Source: DASPKS01 sp035628035 (GTDB lineage Bacteria; Bacteroidota; Rhodothermia; Rhodothermales; Rubricoccaceae). Taken from it: DNA of 5,579 bases. The notes below the pieces were generated by a model, which saw nothing but the letters and a program-made list of their open reading frames with translations, made no database searches and had not been told where the DNA came from. The position numbers and the translations under genes were made by a program. The stretch lies in assembly GCA_035628035.1 (NCBI GenBank), contig DASPKS010000028.1, forward strand, positions 1 through 5,579, given 5' to 3'. The first letter of the stretch is position 1; each line of letters starts with the position of its first letter. Below, piece by piece: positions 4,149-5,579 of the stretch.

Positions 4149-4898
4149 TCAAGCGGCCGTGGCGGCGGCGGCCACGCGGGCGGGCGGAGGCTTCGCCGCG
4201 TAGCGCGCGATGGTCCAGAGGATCTTCGCCGACGCGCGCACCGTGCCACCGACGGTGCCGGTGATCTTCGAGACCCCGATGCGGCGGCGGTAGTGCACCG
4301 GAACCTCCACCGTGCGTAACCCCAGCTGCGCCGCCTTGATCTGCATCTCGATGGTCCACCCGAACGTCGGGTCCTCCATCGCGAGCGCGAGGAGCGCCGG
4401 GTAGCGGATGGCGCGGAAGGGGCCGAGGTCGGTGTAGGGCGTGCCCCAGAGCACGCGCATGAGCGCGCACGCGAGGCGGTTGCCGACGCGTGCCTGCGGG
4501 AGCATCGCGCCCGGCTCGACCCATCCCATTTGCTGGCCGAGGAGGCGAGAGCCGAGCACGAGGTCGGCCTCGTCGCGTACGAGGGGATCGAGCAGGCGGG
4601 GCAGCTCGTCCGGATGGTCGGAGTAGTCGCCGTCGAGGAAGACGACGACGTCGGGGGCGTGGCCCGCGGCGGCCTGCTCGGCGATGTACGCAAGGCCGCG
4701 CAGGCACGCGTGGCCATAGCCGCGCCGCGTCTCGCGGAGGACCGTCGCCCCGGCCGCATGCGCGTTCGCCTCCGTCTCGTCCGTCGAGGCGTTGTTGACG
4801 ACGACGACCTCATCCACGAGTCCCGACGGCAGGTCGCCGATCACGCGGCCGATGGAGCGGGCCTCGTTGAAGGCCGGGATGAGCACGACGACGCGCAC
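4149..4898 (-). CDS. Family 2 glycosyltransferase, DPM1-like
   Basis: 249 aa. A GT-A fold inverting glycosyltransferase that should use a nucleotide sugar; the acceptor is unknown, and relatives often act on polyprenyl phosphate or cell-envelope glycans. Sequence landmarks: VVLIPAFNEA at the N-terminus, DEVVVVNNASTDET (29-42) for the nucleotide, RRGYGHACLRG (58-68), the DGD metal motif at 89-91 in FLDGDYSDHPDEL, GSRLLG (116-121), DLGPFRAIR (157-165), the acceptor-site stretch PTFGWTIEMQIKA (177-189) and YRRRIGVSKITG (203-214). No membrane helix is evident, though the Ala-rich C-terminus (215-235) could lie on the membrane surface. The start is GTG at 4898-4896, three nt after the GNAT stop, with GAGG just before it, so translational coupling is likely. 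The length and the beginning at the first beta strand support this start. Confidence 0.85.
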   Translation of the reverse strand: MRVVVLIPAFNEARSIGRVIGDLPSGLVDEVVVVNNASTDETEANAHAAGATVLRETRRGYGHACLRGLAYIAEQAAAGHAPDVVVFLDGDYSDHPDELPRLLDPLVRDEADLVLGSRLLGQQMGWVEPGAMLPQARVGNRLACALMRVLWGTPYTDLGPFRAIRYPALLALAMEDPTFGWTIEMQIKAAQLGLRTVEVPVHYRRRIGVSKITGTVGGTVRASAKILWTIARYAAKPPPARVAAAATAA

Positions 4899-4901
4899 GC
4901 C

Positions 4902-5384
4902 TCAGCCCTCGCCGAGCTTCCGCAACGCCTCGCCTTCGAGCCGCATCACCGTCCAGTCGCCCATCGGCTTCGCGCCGAGGCGCTCGTAGAAGTCGATGGC
5001 GAGGCGGTTCCAGTTGAGCACCATCCAGTCGAGCCGGTGGGCCCCGCGGCGGACGGCCTCGGCCGCGACGGCCTGCAGGAGGGCGAACCCGTAGCCCTGG
5101 CTGCGGTAGGCCGGCCGCACGAAGAGGTCTTCGAGGTACACCCCCCAGTTGGCCCGCCACGTCGAGTAGACCGGGAAGAACAGCGCGACGCCGACGGGCT
5201 CGCCCTCATCGGTCTCCGCGAGGATCCCGAAGAGACGCGGCGCGGCGGCGGGGTCGAGGTGGGCGCGCACGGCCTCGGGCGTCGTCACCGCGTCGCCGGG
5301 CTGCGCACGCTCGTAGTCCGCGAGCTCCAGGATGAGTGCGCAGACGACCTCGGCGTCGTCGGGGGTGGCCGGTCGGAGGCGCAT
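4902..5384 (-). CDS. GNAT acetyltransferase, spermidine/thialysine acetyltransferase type
   Basis: 160 aa. An acetyl-CoA-dependent N-acetyltransferase. The whole chain fits the SSAT/SAT2 group: a short N-terminal strand (RLRPATPDDAEVV), the ADYERA helix (22-27), FFPVYSTW (69-76), YLEDLFVRPAYRSQGYGFALL (83-103), LDWMVLNWN (118-126), AIDFYERLGA (129-138) and a GEALRKL end (151-157) like the GEATRKL end of SSAT. The acetyl-CoA loop is R94-x-x-G97-x-G99. E85 and Y133 stand where the catalytic Glu and Tyr lie in the family. The acceptor amine (polyamine, thialysine or another) cannot be told from sequence. The ATG at 5384-5382 is chosen because the family begins there; the open frame upstream only overlaps the end of the WYL gene. 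It starts 5 nt after the WYL stop and ends 3 nt before the glycosyltransferase start, so it is the middle of a tight operon. Confidence 0.87.
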   Translation of the reverse strand: MRLRPATPDDAEVVCALILELADYERAQPGDAVTTPEAVRAHLDPAAAPRLFGILAETDEGEPVGVALFFPVYSTWRANWGVYLEDLFVRPAYRSQGYGFALLQAVAAEAVRRGAHRLDWMVLNWNRLAIDFYERLGAKPMGDWTVMRLEGEALRKLGEG

Positions 5385-5389
5385 CGCCG

Positions 5390-5579
5390 CTACGCCTCGA
5401 CGGCGTCGTACTGGTCGGCGATGGCGCGGGCGTACTGACGCACCTTCGCCTTCAGCGCCTCCGGCTCGACGACCTCCGCATCGGTGCCGTAGCGGAGGAG
5501 CCATCGCGCGACGTAGTCGAGGTTCTCGAACGAGAACGTGACCCGCGTGCCCTCGTCGCCGAAGTCCTCCTCGGCCTCG
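5390..5579 (-). CDS. WYL-domain transcriptional regulator, C-terminal end (partial)
   Basis: The last 62 codons are present, ending with TAG at 5392-5390; the start lies beyond the window. The residues include TRVTFSFENLDYVARWLLRY, then GTDAEVVEPEAL and KAKVRQYARAIADQY. This matches the C-terminal extension (WCX) of HTH-WYL regulators of the YafY/PafC kind: a beta strand, a W-[LI]-L-x-[WY]-G motif, V-x-x-P-x-x-L and a closing helix. Such proteins bind DNA through an N-terminal helix-turn-helix and sense ligands or nucleic acid through WYL. Neither of those parts is visible. It precedes the GNAT gene by 5 nt and may regulate this small operon, which is inference. Confidence 0.72.
   Translation of the reverse strand, partial: EAEEDFGDEGTRVTFSFENLDYVARWLLRYGTDAEVVEPEALKAKVRQYARAIADQYDAVEA

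Noticed and set aside
4094..4155. Possible terminator after the glycosyltransferase gene: CCGC-TTGA-GCGG over its stop codon and CCGCCG/CGGCGG at 4094-4111
   Set aside because: The stems are only 4 and 6 bp, neither has a T-run on the minus strand, and one overlaps the stop codon.
3053..4813. ilvE frame left open upstream to 4813 (586 codons), as if fused to the glycosyltransferase region
   Set aside because: The upstream part is an out-of-frame reading of the glycosyltransferase gene (Arg/Ser/Pro-rich). The IlvE family start matches the ATG at 4039.
4530..5438. Plus-strand open frame (302 codons) across the glycosyltransferase and GNAT genes
   Set aside because: It is antisense to two recognised genes and its composition is that of a shadow frame.
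5385..5504. N-terminal extension of the GNAT protein by 40 residues
   Set aside because: The extension is Arg-rich and overlaps the C-terminal coding part of the WYL gene in another frame. The GNAT family begins at the ATG at 5384.

Overview
The window is GC-rich (by eye about two thirds G+C) and tightly packed with genes. It looks like bacterial chromosome from the Bacteroidota / Rhodothermota side of the tree (Rhodothermales- or Rubricoccaceae-like). That placement is an inference. It rests on TTG-N20-TACYTT promoter-like elements resembling the Bacteroidota -33/-7 promoter, on leaders without Shine-Dalgarno sequences, and on hairpin terminators built on a GCGGCCCGG core. No 16S or other decisive marker is present.

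Layout, left to right. (a) 1-109, plus strand: the C-terminal end of a MarR-type regulator. It converges on a minus-strand block that fills the rest of the window. (b) 184-2921: three adjacent minus-strand genes for exported proteins (162, 490 and 152 aa). Together they carry five copies of one domain of about 125 residues, which resembles the bacterial pre-peptidase C-terminal (PPC) beta-sandwich. Each gene has its own promoter-like element. The genes at 184-672 and 2463-2921 each have a good hairpin terminator, while the gene at 857-2329 is followed by a less typical structured region. They are therefore a tandem paralogue cluster rather than an operon. (c) 3053-4039: ilvE, branched-chain aminotransferase, with its own terminator. 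(d) 4149-5579: a tightly spaced minus-strand run of a WYL-domain regulator (partial, C-terminal end only), a GNAT acetyltransferase of the spermidine/thialysine acetyltransferase type, and a GT2 glycosyltransferase. The gaps are 5 and 3 nt, which implies co-transcription.

How the parts relate. IlvE and the WYL-GNAT-GT2 run are housekeeping or accessory metabolism with no obvious link to the exported proteins. The part most worth attention is the paralogue cluster: one signal-peptide-bearing domain with a conserved Cys pair and a W-[VL]-C-x-D-D motif, used once, three times and once in neighbouring genes. These genes share a promoter architecture in which two of the three -7 elements sit between inverted repeats. 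The function of these proteins cannot be read from the sequence. No mobile element, CRISPR array, tRNA or rRNA was seen, and no stretch longer than 300 bases lacks a gene.
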